A DNA stretch of 64,000 bases from Lacisediminihabitans profunda (GTDB taxonomy: Bacteria > Actinomycetota > Actinomycetes > Actinomycetales > Microbacteriaceae), in the NCBI RefSeq assembly GCF_008040105.1, contig NZ_VRMG01000009.1:62001-126000 (forward strand), given 5' to 3'. The first letter of the stretch is position 1. Each line of letters begins with the position of its first letter. Made by a program: the position numbers and the translations under genes. Below, piece after piece: positions 33,659-42,385 of the stretch. The notes below the pieces were generated by a model. It saw nothing but the letters and a program-made list of their open reading frames with translations. It was not told the origin of the DNA and did not search any database.

Positions 33659-34555
33659 CTACTTCGTCAGTCCATCGACGTAGGCCTGGTTCGCGGCGAT
33701 CCACTTCTTCACGATCGGCGTGTAGTCCTTCACTTCGACGGTGCCGTTGTACATCTTGTTCTCGAGCGAGAAGAGCCGCTTCGAGTCCAGCTTGAAGCCC
33801 TTCACCCAACCGTTCAGCTTGGGGAAGTCCTTCGAGAACGAGGTGCTGCCGAGGGAGTGGATCGACTCGGCGGAGCCGAGGGTGCCCTTCGGGTCCTTGA
33901 GGTCCTTGATCGGGAAGGCGTCGTACGCCCATTGGGGACGCCACAGGGTGACCGCGATGTTCTCGCCCTTGCTCGTCGCCGCCTTCAGCTCGGAGAGCAT
34001 CGCCGGCGTCGAGGAGGTGACGAACTTCATCTTGCCGAGACCGTAGCCCGGGATCACCTTGTCGGTGACGGCCTTGGTGAGGCCGGCGCCCGGCTCGATG
34101 CCCACGAGCTTGTTGTTGAACTTGCCGGCGTTCTTCGCCAGTTGGTCGAGCGAGTCGATCGGGGCATCCTTGTTCACCGCGACCGTGAGCTTGGCGTCGG
34201 AGTTCCAGGCGCCGAGGTCGTCGATCTTGTCGCCGTACTGCTTGAGGTACGAGGCGTGCGTGGTGGGCAGCCAGCCGTCGAGAGCGAGGTCGTAGTCGCC
34301 CGTGCTCACGCCGGCGAAGACCGGACCGGCATCGGCGTACTTGAGCTTCACCGAGTAGCCCTTCTTCTCGAGGATCGACTTCCACAGGTACGAGGCCGCC
34401 TCGCCTTCCGGCCAGCCGTTGAACACTCCGATGGTGAGGTCGGCCTTGTCGCCGTTCGAGGGTCCGGCCGCGCCGGCGCCCGACGAGCACCCCGTGATGG
34501 CCACGAGGGCCGCTGCTGTGACGGCGACTGCCGCGAGGATGTTCTTCTTCTTCAT
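33659..34555 (-). CDS. Glycine-betaine-type substrate-binding lipoprotein (OpuAC/ProX-like)
   Basis: The 298-residue protein has a signal peptide and lipobox ITGC (Cys23). The mature part matches OpuAC/ProX-like proteins, with 'DYDLALDGWLPTTHASYLKQY' and 'VTLWRPQWAYDAFPIKDL', where the Trp residues form the quaternary-ammonium cage of the family. ATG at 34555 is chosen because a signal peptide follows. It is third in the operon after ATPase and permease. It probably takes up glycine betaine, proline betaine or similar under osmotic stress. Confidence 0.88.
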   Translation of the reverse strand: MKKKNILAAVAVTAAALVAITGCSSGAGAAGPSNGDKADLTIGVFNGWPEGEAASYLWKSILEKKGYSVKLKYADAGPVFAGVSTGDYDLALDGWLPTTHASYLKQYGDKIDDLGAWNSDAKLTVAVNKDAPIDSLDQLAKNAGKFNNKLVGIEPGAGLTKAVTDKVIPGYGLGKMKFVTSSTPAMLSELKAATSKGENIAVTLWRPQWAYDAFPIKDLKDPKGTLGSAESIHSLGSTSFSKDFPKLNGWVKGFKLDSKRLFSLENKMYNGTVEVKDYTPIVKKWIAANQAYVDGLTK

Positions 34556-34596
34556 GGTGTTCCTTTCGTTCCGGTGCCGGGCACCGGGTGATTGGG

Positions 34597-35538
34597 TCAG
34601 ACTCTGGCGGGCTCGGTGGCCCGGTCGCTGTCGGAGGGGTCGGCATCCGGGGCGTCGGACTCGGCCTCTGCGGAATCCGCCTGACGCGTCGCGCGGAACG
34701 GCCACAGGCGCTGGCCGGACGCCCCGAGGGACGCGGTGATGCGGTCGAGCAGGATGGCGAGGATCACGACGGCCAGTCCCGCCTCGGCGCCGAGGCCGAC
34801 ATCGATGCGGCTGAGGGCCTGGACGATGTCGCCGCCGAGCCCTCCCGCCCCGACCATGCTGGAGATGACAACCATCGACAGCGACAGCATGATGACCTGG
34901 TTGACACCGGCCATGATCGTCGGCTTGGCGAGCGGCAACTGGATCTGCCGAAGGATGCGCCCGGGCGAGGAGCCGAACGCGTGGCCGGCCTCGATGACCT
35001 CCCGGTCGACACCGCGGATGCCCAGCTCGGTGAGCCGCACCCCCGGCGCGAGCGAGAACGCGATCGTGGCGACGATCCCCGGCACGACGCCGATCCGGAA
35101 CAGGATGATCGCGGGAATGAGGTAGACGAACGCCGGCATCGTTTGCAGGAAGTCGAGCACCGGCTTGATCACGGCCGAGGCCGCGTTCGATCGGGCCGCC
35201 CAGATGCCGATCGGGATGCTGATGGCGATCGCGATCGTCGCCGCGACGAGGGTGAGCGCGAGGGTGTCCATCGCGTTGCCCCACTGGTCGAGTCCGGCGA
35301 TCAGCACCAGGCCGATCGCGGCGCCCGATCCGAAGATCCACCCCCTGGCCCACACGGAGAGGGCGACGAAGAACAGGATGACCACCCAGAACGGCGGAGT
35401 GGCGAGTGCCCAGTCGACGGCGTCGTAGAAGCCGCCGAAGATCGCTCGGACGGCGTCGAAGAACCCGCCGCCGGTTGCCGTGATGAAGTCGACGATGGCC
35501 GTGGCCCAGTCCCCGACGGGTATGCGGAAGCCGTTCAT
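34597..35538 (-). CDS. Glycine-betaine-type ABC permease (OpuAB/ProW-like)
   Basis: The 313-residue permease has a membrane core with PIGIWAARSNAASAVIKPVLDFLQTMPAFVYLIPAI-like helices and the EAA loop 'EVIEAGHAFGSSPGRILRQIQLPLAKPTIM'. It has an acidic C-terminal tail (ESDAPDADPSDSD). It overlaps the upstream ATPase gene by four bases. Confidence 0.9.
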   Translation of the reverse strand: MNGFRIPVGDWATAIVDFITATGGGFFDAVRAIFGGFYDAVDWALATPPFWVVILFFVALSVWARGWIFGSGAAIGLVLIAGLDQWGNAMDTLALTLVAATIAIAISIPIGIWAARSNAASAVIKPVLDFLQTMPAFVYLIPAIILFRIGVVPGIVATIAFSLAPGVRLTELGIRGVDREVIEAGHAFGSSPGRILRQIQLPLAKPTIMAGVNQVIMLSLSMVVISSMVGAGGLGGDIVQALSRIDVGLGAEAGLAVVILAILLDRITASLGASGQRLWPFRATRQADSAEAESDAPDADPSDSDRATEPARV

Positions 35539-36848
35539 TTGCTGCCTTCGTTCGCGGTCACGAGAGCACCCTGCGGCTGCTGCGCCGTGGCGAGCAGGGT
35601 TTGGGTGATCACCTCGACGGAAATGGTGGGGGCCGGCTCGACCAGGTCGATCTCGCCGGTGGTGGTCGACACGTTGCCGAGGGCCCCGAGGAGGGTCACT
35701 CGCGGGATAACCCCGAGCAACCGGTCGCGGGAGTCGACGACGGCCACGGGCAGCGCGCTCTCGACCGACGCCTCGAAGAGCTCGGAGAGCGCGGTCTCGC
35801 CCGTGACGGAGCTCGTCGGGCGCTCGATCACCGACGAGAGGTCGGGGTCTGAGTTGCGCACGAGACGCATGACGTCCCGGTCGCGAACCACACCGAGGTA
35901 CCGACGGCCCTCGCCGACCACGAACACGGCGGAGGTCTGCAGGTCGCGCATGACGCGCAGCGCCGCCCGCGGCCCGGCGGTCAGCGACACGAGGGCCCGA
36001 ACCGGCTCCATCACGCTCGCGGCGGTCAACACCCGCGCCCGGTCGACGTCCTTCACGAACTGCGCCACGTAGTCGGTGGCCGGGTCGGTGAGGATCTCCT
36101 CGGGCGTTCCCACCTGCACGATGCGGCCATCGCGCATCACCGCGATCCGGTCACCGATGAACATCGCCTCGTTGAGGTCGTGGGTGATGAAGATGATCGT
36201 CTTGTCGTACTCCGCCTGCAGCTCGATGAGCTGCTCCTGCATTTCGCGGCGGATGAGCGGGTCGAGGGCCGAGAAGGCCTCGTCCATGAGCAGGATGTCG
36301 GTGTCGGCCGCGAGGGCCCTGGCGAGTCCCACCCGCTGCTGCATCCCGCCGGAAAGCTCACCGGGCAGCTTGTTTTCCCAGCCGTCGAGTCCGACGCGCC
36401 GAACCACGGCGAGCGCCCGTTCGCGCCGTTCGGCGGCCGGCACTCCCTGGATCTCCAGCGAATACGCCGCATTGTCGAGCACCGTGCGGTGCGGCAACAG
36501 GGCGAAGTGCTGGAACACCATCGACACGCTGCGACGGCGCACCTCGCGCACCCGGGCCGGCGAGGCCCCGGTGATGACCGTGCCGTCGATCGTGACGGTT
36601 CCGGATGTCGGTTCGACGAGTCCGTTGAGCATGCGGATGAGGGTGGACTTGCCGGAGCCGGACAGCCCCATGACCACGAAGATCTCGCCCTTCTTCACCT
36701 CGAAGGAGGCGTCGATGACGGCGGGGGTGCCGGTTCGGCTCACGACATCGCGGCTCTCGCCGTTTTCGAGGCGCCGGACGGCATCCCGAGGGCGGCGCCC
36801 GAAGAATTTGTATAGGTTGTGCGCCGTGACGGCGATGGAATCGGACAC
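35535..36848 (-). CDS. Glycine-betaine-type ABC ATPase with CBS pair (OpuAA/ProV-like)
   Basis: The 437-residue ATPase has N-terminal 'NLYKFFGRRPRDAVRRLENG', Walker A GLSGSGKST, signature LSGGMQQRVGLARAL, Walker B ILLMDEAFSALDPLIRREMQ and a C-terminal pair of CBS domains, known in OpuA/OpuC to sense ionic strength or c-di-AMP. GTG at 36848 with GGAG 5 bases before it is preferred over the farther frame start near 36938. Confidence 0.92.
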   Translation of the reverse strand: MSDSIAVTAHNLYKFFGRRPRDAVRRLENGESRDVVSRTGTPAVIDASFEVKKGEIFVVMGLSGSGKSTLIRMLNGLVEPTSGTVTIDGTVITGASPARVREVRRRSVSMVFQHFALLPHRTVLDNAAYSLEIQGVPAAERRERALAVVRRVGLDGWENKLPGELSGGMQQRVGLARALAADTDILLMDEAFSALDPLIRREMQEQLIELQAEYDKTIIFITHDLNEAMFIGDRIAVMRDGRIVQVGTPEEILTDPATDYVAQFVKDVDRARVLTAASVMEPVRALVSLTAGPRAALRVMRDLQTSAVFVVGEGRRYLGVVRDRDVMRLVRNSDPDLSSVIERPTSSVTGETALSELFEASVESALPVAVVDSRDRLLGVIPRVTLLGALGNVSTTTGEIDLVEPAPTISVEVITQTLLATAQQPQGALVTANEGSK

Positions 36849-37265
36849 GTGTTCTCCACATGCGCCGCAACGATCGAAACCGCCGCGGGTGGCATTCGTA
36901 CTCTCGTCCGGGTCTGCGTCGCGGCGGGGAGGACTCACCCGTCAAGCATTGGGCGAATCTGCGCCCTGCGATCGGAGTCTTCCGCTGGTGCAGCCACGGG
37001 GCGGCACCGACGACACCAGACCATACGTTGACGCCCCGTGAGAGGGGGCACGAGCGCGGGCTGGGCTCTGTGGGTCTTGAAGACCACGGACGAGCCTATC
37101 AACACCGGAGGCTCCAAGACCGTTCTGGGGCCGGCATCCACGGGGCCAGGCGGTGACCCCACGGGCCGGAAACCCCCGAACGAGCAGGGATGCGGAGGGG
37201 TCGGCCGAGCGGTCCCCGAAACTTTGAAACGTGTCGTATTCGAGTGCCCGGCCCGGGCGTGTTGC
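36849..37265. other. Intergenic region upstream of the betaine ABC operon
   Basis: This 417-base stretch contains no recognised gene. It should contain the promoter of the ABC operon, but no convincing -35/-10 pair was found by eye. A perfect 13-base palindrome with one central base, GGTCTTGAAGACC (37073-37085), is a possible operator. Short open frames on both strands look non-coding. Confidence 0.5.
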
Positions 37266-38600
37266 TCAGTCGAGGAGCAGGGCCGGCTCCTCGATGATGC
37301 TCGCGACATCCGCCAGGAAACGGCTCGCCACGTCCCCGTCCACGATGCGGTGATCGAAGCTCGCGCCGAGCGTGGTGACGAAGCGCGGACGCACCTCGCC
37401 GTCGACCACCCACGGCTTCTGCTTGATCGTGCCGAGGGCGACGATCCCGGCCTCACCCGGGTTCAGGATCGGGGTTCCCGTGTCCATGCCGAAGACGCCG
37501 ATGTTGGTCACCGTGATGGTGCCGCCCGTCTGGTCGGCCGGGGAGGTCTTGCCGTCGCGCGCCGTGATGGTGAGCTGCTCGATGGCCGACGCGAGCTCGC
37601 GGATCGACAGTTCCTGCGCATCCTTGATGTTCGGCACGATGAGTCCGCGCGGGGTGGCCGCGGCGATGCCGAAGTTCACGTAGTGCTTGACGATGATCTC
37701 GCTGTCCGTCCACTGCGCGTTCACCGTGGGATTGCGGCGCACCGCCCAGATCATCGCCTTCGCCATGATTAGCAGGGGCGACACCTTCACGCCGGCGAAA
37801 TCGGCCGAGTTCTTCAGGCGCTTGACGAATTCCATCGTGCGCGTCGCGTCCACATCCACGAAGAGGCTCACGTGGGGCGCGCTGAACGCGCTCGACACCA
37901 TCGCGGTGGCGATCGCCTTGCGCACGCCCTTCACGGGGATGCGCTCCTCGCGGTCGCTCGACCACGCGGGGGTCTCGATGTTGCGGAACAGGCTCGCCTG
38001 GGAGGCCTGGCGGATCACGTCGTCGCGGGTGATCTCGCCCGCGAGTCCGGTCGGGTTGACCTCGCCGAGGTTCACGCCGAGGTCCTTGGCGAGCTTGCGG
38101 ATGGGCGGCTTCGCCACGATCGTGGAGGCGGAGGCCGCCGGCACCGACGACGGCCGTGCCGAGGCGGCCGGCGTCGTCGCGGCCGGAGCGACGGCACCGC
38201 GCTGGCGGCGGGACGACACCTGGCCCTTGATGCCGTAGCCGACGAGCACGGCGCCCTGGCCCTCTTCCGAGGAGATGCTGCCCGCCGTGTCCGACACCGC
38301 TCCGCGCGCGTCGAGGTCGGCCTGGGTCGGCTCCGCCGGGGCTGGGGCGGCCGGCGCGCCGTCGGAGGACACGGAGATGATGGGCGTGCCCACATCCACC
38401 GTCTGACCCTCCGGCACGAGGATTGCCGTGACCACGCCGGCGAACGGCGAAGGCAGCTCGACGAGCGACTTTGCGGTCTCGATCTCCACCAGCACCTGAT
38501 TGACGACGACGGTGTCTCCCGCCTTCACCCGCCAGGCCACGATTTCCGCCTCGGTCAGACCCTCGCCGACATCCGGAAGATTGAATTCTGAGGTGCTCAC
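37266..38600 (-). CDS. bkdC: 2-oxoacid dehydrogenase E2 (dihydrolipoyl acyltransferase)
   Basis: The 444-residue E2 has one N-terminal lipoyl domain with the lipoyl Lys44 in [13 protein letters not shown], a peripheral-subunit-binding domain near residues 165-200 ([18 protein letters not shown]) and the C-terminal acyltransferase domain with [10 protein letters not shown]. With the adjacent E1 genes it forms a branched-chain-type 2-oxoacid dehydrogenase. The alternative is a pyruvate dehydrogenase of the E1alpha/beta kind. No dihydrolipoamide dehydrogenase gene is nearby. Confidence 0.88.
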   Translation of the reverse strand: MSTSEFNLPDVGEGLTEAEIVAWRVKAGDTVVVNQVLVEIETAKSLVELPSPFAGVVTAILVPEGQTVDVGTPIISVSSDGAPAAPAPAEPTQADLDARGAVSDTAGSISSEEGQGAVLVGYGIKGQVSSRRQRGAVAPAATTPAASARPSSVPAASASTIVAKPPIRKLAKDLGVNLGEVNPTGLAGEITRDDVIRQASQASLFRNIETPAWSSDREERIPVKGVRKAIATAMVSSAFSAPHVSLFVDVDATRTMEFVKRLKNSADFAGVKVSPLLIMAKAMIWAVRRNPTVNAQWTDSEIIVKHYVNFGIAAATPRGLIVPNIKDAQELSIRELASAIEQLTITARDGKTSPADQTGGTITVTNIGVFGMDTGTPILNPGEAGIVALGTIKQKPWVVDGEVRPRFVTTLGASFDHRIVDGDVASRFLADVASIIEEPALLLD

Positions 38601-38618
38601 GCTGACGCTCCTGAATCT

Positions 38619-39605
38619 CTAGTAGGCCAGGGCCCGGTCGACTGCCTCGAGAACGCGGTCGGCGTCCGGAAGGTAGGGCGTTTCCAGCTTGGCCGGCGGG
38701 AACGGGGTGTCGAACGCGGTCACCCTGAGCACGGGCGCCTCGAGCGAATAGAAGGCCTTCTCCGTGACGGTCGCGGCGATCTCCGAGGAGACGCTCACGA
38801 ACCCGGGCGCCTCGGATGCCACGACGAGACGCCCGGTCTTGTGCACGGAGGCGAGGATCGGCCCGTAGTCGATGGGGGAGAGCGACCGCAGGTCGATAAC
38901 CTCGACGCTCGTGCCCTCGCCGGCGGCGAGCTCGGCCGCCTGCATCAGCACGTTCACCATGGCGCCGTGCCCGACGAGCGTGACCTCGGTGCCGTTACGC
39001 ACGACCCGGCTCGAGTGCAGCGGCGACGCGCTCGCGGAGAATTCCACCGGCCCCTTGTGCCAGTACCGGCTCTTCGGTTCGAAGAACATCACGGGATCGT
39101 TCGAGGCAATCGCCTCCTGGATCATCCAGTAGGCGTCATTCGGGGTGCTCGGGCTCACGAGCCTGAGGCCCGGGGTGTGCGCGAAGTACGCCTCCGGGCT
39201 CTCCTGGTGGTGCTCCACCGCACCGATGTGCCCGCCGTACGGCACCCGGATCACCACCGGCATGGACACCTTGCCCTCGTGCCGGCTCGTCATCTTCGCC
39301 AGCTGGGTCGTGATCTGGTCGAAGGCGGGGAAGATGAAGCCGTCGAACTGGATCTCGCAGACCGGCCGGTAGCCACGCATGGCGAGGCCGATGGCCGTGC
39401 CGACGATGCCGGACTCGGCGAGCGGGGTGTCGAACACCCGGTTCTGGCCGAAGTCGGCCTGCAAACCCTCGGTGACCCGGAAGACGCCGCCGAGCGGGCC
39501 GATGTCCTCGCCCATCAGCAGCACCTTGGGGTCGTCGCCGAGCGCCTTGCGCAGGCCGGCGTTGAGCGCCTTCACGAGGGGGAGTTCCTGGCTGGTGTCG
39601 CTCAC
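38619..39605 (-). CDS. bkdB: 2-oxoacid dehydrogenase E1 beta subunit
   Basis: The 328-residue subunit has family motifs VLLMGEDIGPLGGVFRVTEGL, FDTPLAESGIVGTAIGLAM, the 'QYGGH-like VPYGGHIGAVEHHQES' loop and a C-terminal transketolase domain (VEVIDLRSLSPID). It is 13 bases upstream of E2 and overlaps E1 alpha by four bases. Confidence 0.92.
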   Translation of the reverse strand: MSDTSQELPLVKALNAGLRKALGDDPKVLLMGEDIGPLGGVFRVTEGLQADFGQNRVFDTPLAESGIVGTAIGLAMRGYRPVCEIQFDGFIFPAFDQITTQLAKMTSRHEGKVSMPVVIRVPYGGHIGAVEHHQESPEAYFAHTPGLRLVSPSTPNDAYWMIQEAIASNDPVMFFEPKSRYWHKGPVEFSASASPLHSSRVVRNGTEVTLVGHGAMVNVLMQAAELAAGEGTSVEVIDLRSLSPIDYGPILASVHKTGRLVVASEAPGFVSVSSEIAATVTEKAFYSLEAPVLRVTAFDTPFPPAKLETPYLPDADRVLEAVDRALAY

Positions 39606-40717
39606 GCGTCCCCTCCGAACGAGGCCTCGTAGTCGGCGAGCCAGCTCTTCTGGGCATCCATCACGGGGTGCGGCTCCGAGTACACGTTGTCGAAGATCAG
39701 GTCGGTGCTCGGCACGCCAAGCTCGAGCGTGCGTCGGCGAAGATCGGCGGCGAAGTCCTCGGCCTCGGTCGCGACCGCGGCGAAGAATGCCTCACTCTCG
39801 CCGCGATTGCGCAGGTACTTCTCGTAGCGGTCGATCGGATCCCGGGCTATCCAGGACGAGACTTCGTCGTCGAGCCGGTACTTGCTCGGGTCGTCACTCG
39901 TCGTGTGGGCGCCGATGCGATAGGTGAGGGCCTCGATCATCCGCGGGCCTCCGCCGGCCCGTGCCTCCTCGAGGTTCTTGCGGGTGACCGCGTAGCTCGC
40001 CAGCACGTCGTTGCCATCGATCTGGATACCGGGAACCCCGAAGCCCCCGGAGCGGAGGTAGAGCGGCACTCGGGACTGCACACTCACCGGAACCGAGATC
40101 GCCCATTGGTTGTTCTGCAGGAAGAAGACCTCCGGCGTCTGGAAGCTCGCCGCGAAGACGAGCGCCTCGCTCACGTCGCCCTGGCTCGTCGCGCCATCCC
40201 CGAAGTAGACCATGACGGCCTCGTCGGTGTCCGGATGCCCGGTGCCGGTGGTGCCGTCGAGGGTCATCCCCATGGCATAGCCGGTCGCGTGCAGGGTCTG
40301 CGACCCGAGCACGAGCGTGTAGAGATGGAAGTTGCCGTTGGCGAGCGGGTCCCAGCCTCCGTTCGTCACCCCGCGCATGACCCGCACGATCTCGATGATG
40401 TCGAGTCCTCGGATCATGGCGATTGAATGTTCGCGGTAGGACGGGAAGAGGTGATCCTGCGCACGGGCGGCGCGGGCCGAGCCGACCTGCGCGGCCTCCT
40501 GGCCGTGGCTCGGCGGCCACAGCGCGAGTTGGCCCTGGCGCTGCAGGTTGGTGGCCTCGACGTCGAAGCGCCGGGTGATCACCATGTCCCGATGGAACTG
40601 CTGGAGCTGTTCGTCGGTCAGGGCGTCGATGAAGGGAAGGTACTCGGCGGCGGCGTCACCCGTGGTGAGTTGTCCCTCGGTTGAGAGGAGCTGCACCATT
40701 TGTGCGGATTCTGCCAC
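39602..40717 (-). CDS. bkdA: 2-oxoacid dehydrogenase E1 alpha subunit
   Basis: The subunit of about 371 residues has thiamine diphosphate motif FGDGATSQGDVSEALVFAAS and NNQWAISVPVSVQ, with FPSYREHSIAMIRG upstream. It decarboxylates the 2-oxoacid. The frame extends to 40780. The GTG at 40717 has GAGG at a good distance. Another candidate is ATG at 40699, which has no ribosome site. The operon order is E1a-E1b-E2. Confidence 0.9.
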   Translation of the reverse strand: MAESAQMVQLLSTEGQLTTGDAAAEYLPFIDALTDEQLQQFHRDMVITRRFDVEATNLQRQGQLALWPPSHGQEAAQVGSARAARAQDHLFPSYREHSIAMIRGLDIIEIVRVMRGVTNGGWDPLANGNFHLYTLVLGSQTLHATGYAMGMTLDGTTGTGHPDTDEAVMVYFGDGATSQGDVSEALVFAASFQTPEVFFLQNNQWAISVPVSVQSRVPLYLRSGGFGVPGIQIDGNDVLASYAVTRKNLEEARAGGGPRMIEALTYRIGAHTTSDDPSKYRLDDEVSSWIARDPIDRYEKYLRNRGESEAFFAAVATEAEDFAADLRRRTLELGVPSTDLIFDNVYSEPHPVMDAQKSWLADYEASFGGDA

Positions 40718-40787
40718 TGTGACCTCGCAGTCCTGTTTCGGCAAGCGCCTGGGGGGATTTTCGGCGCCGCGCGGCGACACCGAGCTT

Positions 40788-41894
40788 CTAATCTAGCGTG
40801 GCCCCGCTACGCGGACTTGGTAGGTTGCGAACAACCTCCGCCGATGCCCTTAGGAGTTTGTCCACAGAAGCCGGCTCGCCGATCGTCACCCGCAGGCCAT
40901 CCGGAAGCAGCGCACGAACCACGATTCCATGACGCTCGAAGACACCGGCGGCGTATTCGGTGGAGTCCCCGGTGGCGAGCCAGACGAAGTTGCCGTGCGG
41001 CCTCGGCACGTTCCAGCCCTGGTCGACGAGGGCCTGCCAGACCTGGTCGCGAAGCACCGCGATTCGCGCCACGCGCTCGAGCAGGAGATCCTCCTGCACG
41101 AGGGAGGCGAGCCCGGCGGCCTTCGCCTGTTCGGTGACCGAGAGCGGGATCGCGGTGCTTCGCGCGGCGTCGAGGATGGGCTCCGCGCCCACCGCGTAGC
41201 CCAGGCGCAGTCCCGCGAGGCCATACGCCTTCGAGAAGGTGCGCAGGATCACGACGTTGGGATACCGGTCGGCGATGGACCGGCCGTCCACGGCGCTCGC
41301 ATCGGTCACGAACTCGACGTATGCCTCGTCGAGAATGACCAGGATGTCGGCCGGCATCCCCTGCATGAACTCCTCGAATTCGTGCGCCGTGACGATCGAT
41401 CCGGTCGGGTTGTTGGGCGAGCAGACGATCACGACTCGTGTGCGGTCGGTGACCGCACGGAGCATCGCCGGCAGGTCGTGCCTTCCGTCTGCCAGAACGG
41501 GCACCTGCACGCTCGAGGCACCGGCGACCGCGACGAGCCCCGGGTACGCCTCGAAGGAACGCCACGCGTAGACGACCTCGTCACCCACGGTCGCGGCCGC
41601 CTGGATGAGCTGGGCGAGCAGCGCCACCGAGCCGGCACCGAGGTGAACCCGCTCGGCCCCCACGCCGAATCGCGCGGCAATCTGCTCGCGCACGGCAAGT
41701 CCGGACGCCTCGGGGTAGCGGTTCACGGCGTCCACCGCCGCGATCGCCTCGACCACGGCGGGAAGAGGTTCGAACGGGTTCTCGTTCGACGAGAGCTTGA
41801 AGGCGTCCGCCCGCGCGGGCTTGCCCTGCTTGTACGCGGCGAGCGCGACTATCTCCGGCCGCAGCTTGACCGCGGGCGTCTCCTGGCTATTCAC
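40788..41894 (-). CDS. HisC-like aminotransferase
   Basis: The 368-residue class I/II PLP aminotransferase has SSNENPFEP, CSPNNPTG, ILDEAYVEF and the PLP lysine in FSKAYGLAGLRLGY. It groups with histidinol-phosphate/aromatic aminotransferases (HisC, Pat). It is not in a his operon, so the aromatic (Pat-type) role is more likely than histidine synthesis. It lies 70 bases upstream of the 2-oxoacid dehydrogenase genes in the same orientation, which may mean it supplies or drains related 2-oxoacids. Confidence 0.85.
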   Translation of the reverse strand: MNSQETPAVKLRPEIVALAAYKQGKPARADAFKLSSNENPFEPLPAVVEAIAAVDAVNRYPEASGLAVREQIAARFGVGAERVHLGAGSVALLAQLIQAAATVGDEVVYAWRSFEAYPGLVAVAGASSVQVPVLADGRHDLPAMLRAVTDRTRVVIVCSPNNPTGSIVTAHEFEEFMQGMPADILVILDEAYVEFVTDASAVDGRSIADRYPNVVILRTFSKAYGLAGLRLGYAVGAEPILDAARSTAIPLSVTEQAKAAGLASLVQEDLLLERVARIAVLRDQVWQALVDQGWNVPRPHGNFVWLATGDSTEYAAGVFERHGIVVRALLPDGLRVTIGEPASVDKLLRASAEVVRNLPSPRSGATLD

Positions 41895-41965
41895 CGTCCA
41901 AGCCTATGTCGCCGGGATGCGCGAGCCGATTGCACCTGCGCCCCTCGCACGGGCATAGTTGAGGA

Positions 41966-42370
41966 ATGACGAGACTCATCGTGCGCCTCCTGATCAATGC
42001 CGTCGCCTTGTGGTTGACCACCCTCATCGTGCCCGGAGTGAAGGTCGTGCCGTTCGCGCCGGCCGACACCCTGGCCTGGGTTCTCACCTACCTTCTCGTC
42101 GCGATCATCTTCGGCGTCGTGAACGGCGTGATCGGCAACTTCATCCGCATCGTGGCGTTCCCGATCTACATCCTCACCCTCGGCCTCATCGCGCTCGTCG
42201 TCAATTCCCTTCTGCTCCTTCTGGTCAGCTGGATCTCCTCGCTCATCGGCTTCGGCCTGCACGTGGACGGCTTCTGGTGGGGCGTCCTCGGGGCCCTCGT
42301 TCTCGCGTTGATCAGCTGGCTCATCGGCATCCTCCTTCGGCCCCTCGTAGGAACCGACCGCCGCCGCTAG
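41966..42370 (+). CDS. Small 4-TM membrane protein of the phage-holin-IV superfamily
   Basis: The 134-residue product has four membrane segments (LLINAVALWLTTLIVPGV; WVLTYLLVAIIFGVVNGVIG; IVAFPIYILTLGLIALVVNS; WWGVLGALVLALISWLIGI). This YvlD/holin-IV pattern is common in chromosomal actinobacterial genes and does not by itself mean a prophage. It diverges from the aminotransferase gene. Function unknown. Confidence 0.85.
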   Translation: MTRLIVRLLINAVALWLTTLIVPGVKVVPFAPADTLAWVLTYLLVAIIFGVVNGVIGNFIRIVAFPIYILTLGLIALVVNSLLLLLVSWISSLIGFGLHVDGFWWGVLGALVLALISWLIGILLRPLVGTDRRR

Positions 42371-42385
42371 GCCTCCGGCCGGGTC

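Noticed and set aside
41966-42370. Prophage holin
   Set aside because: The fold is found in many chromosomal proteins and no other phage gene is near.
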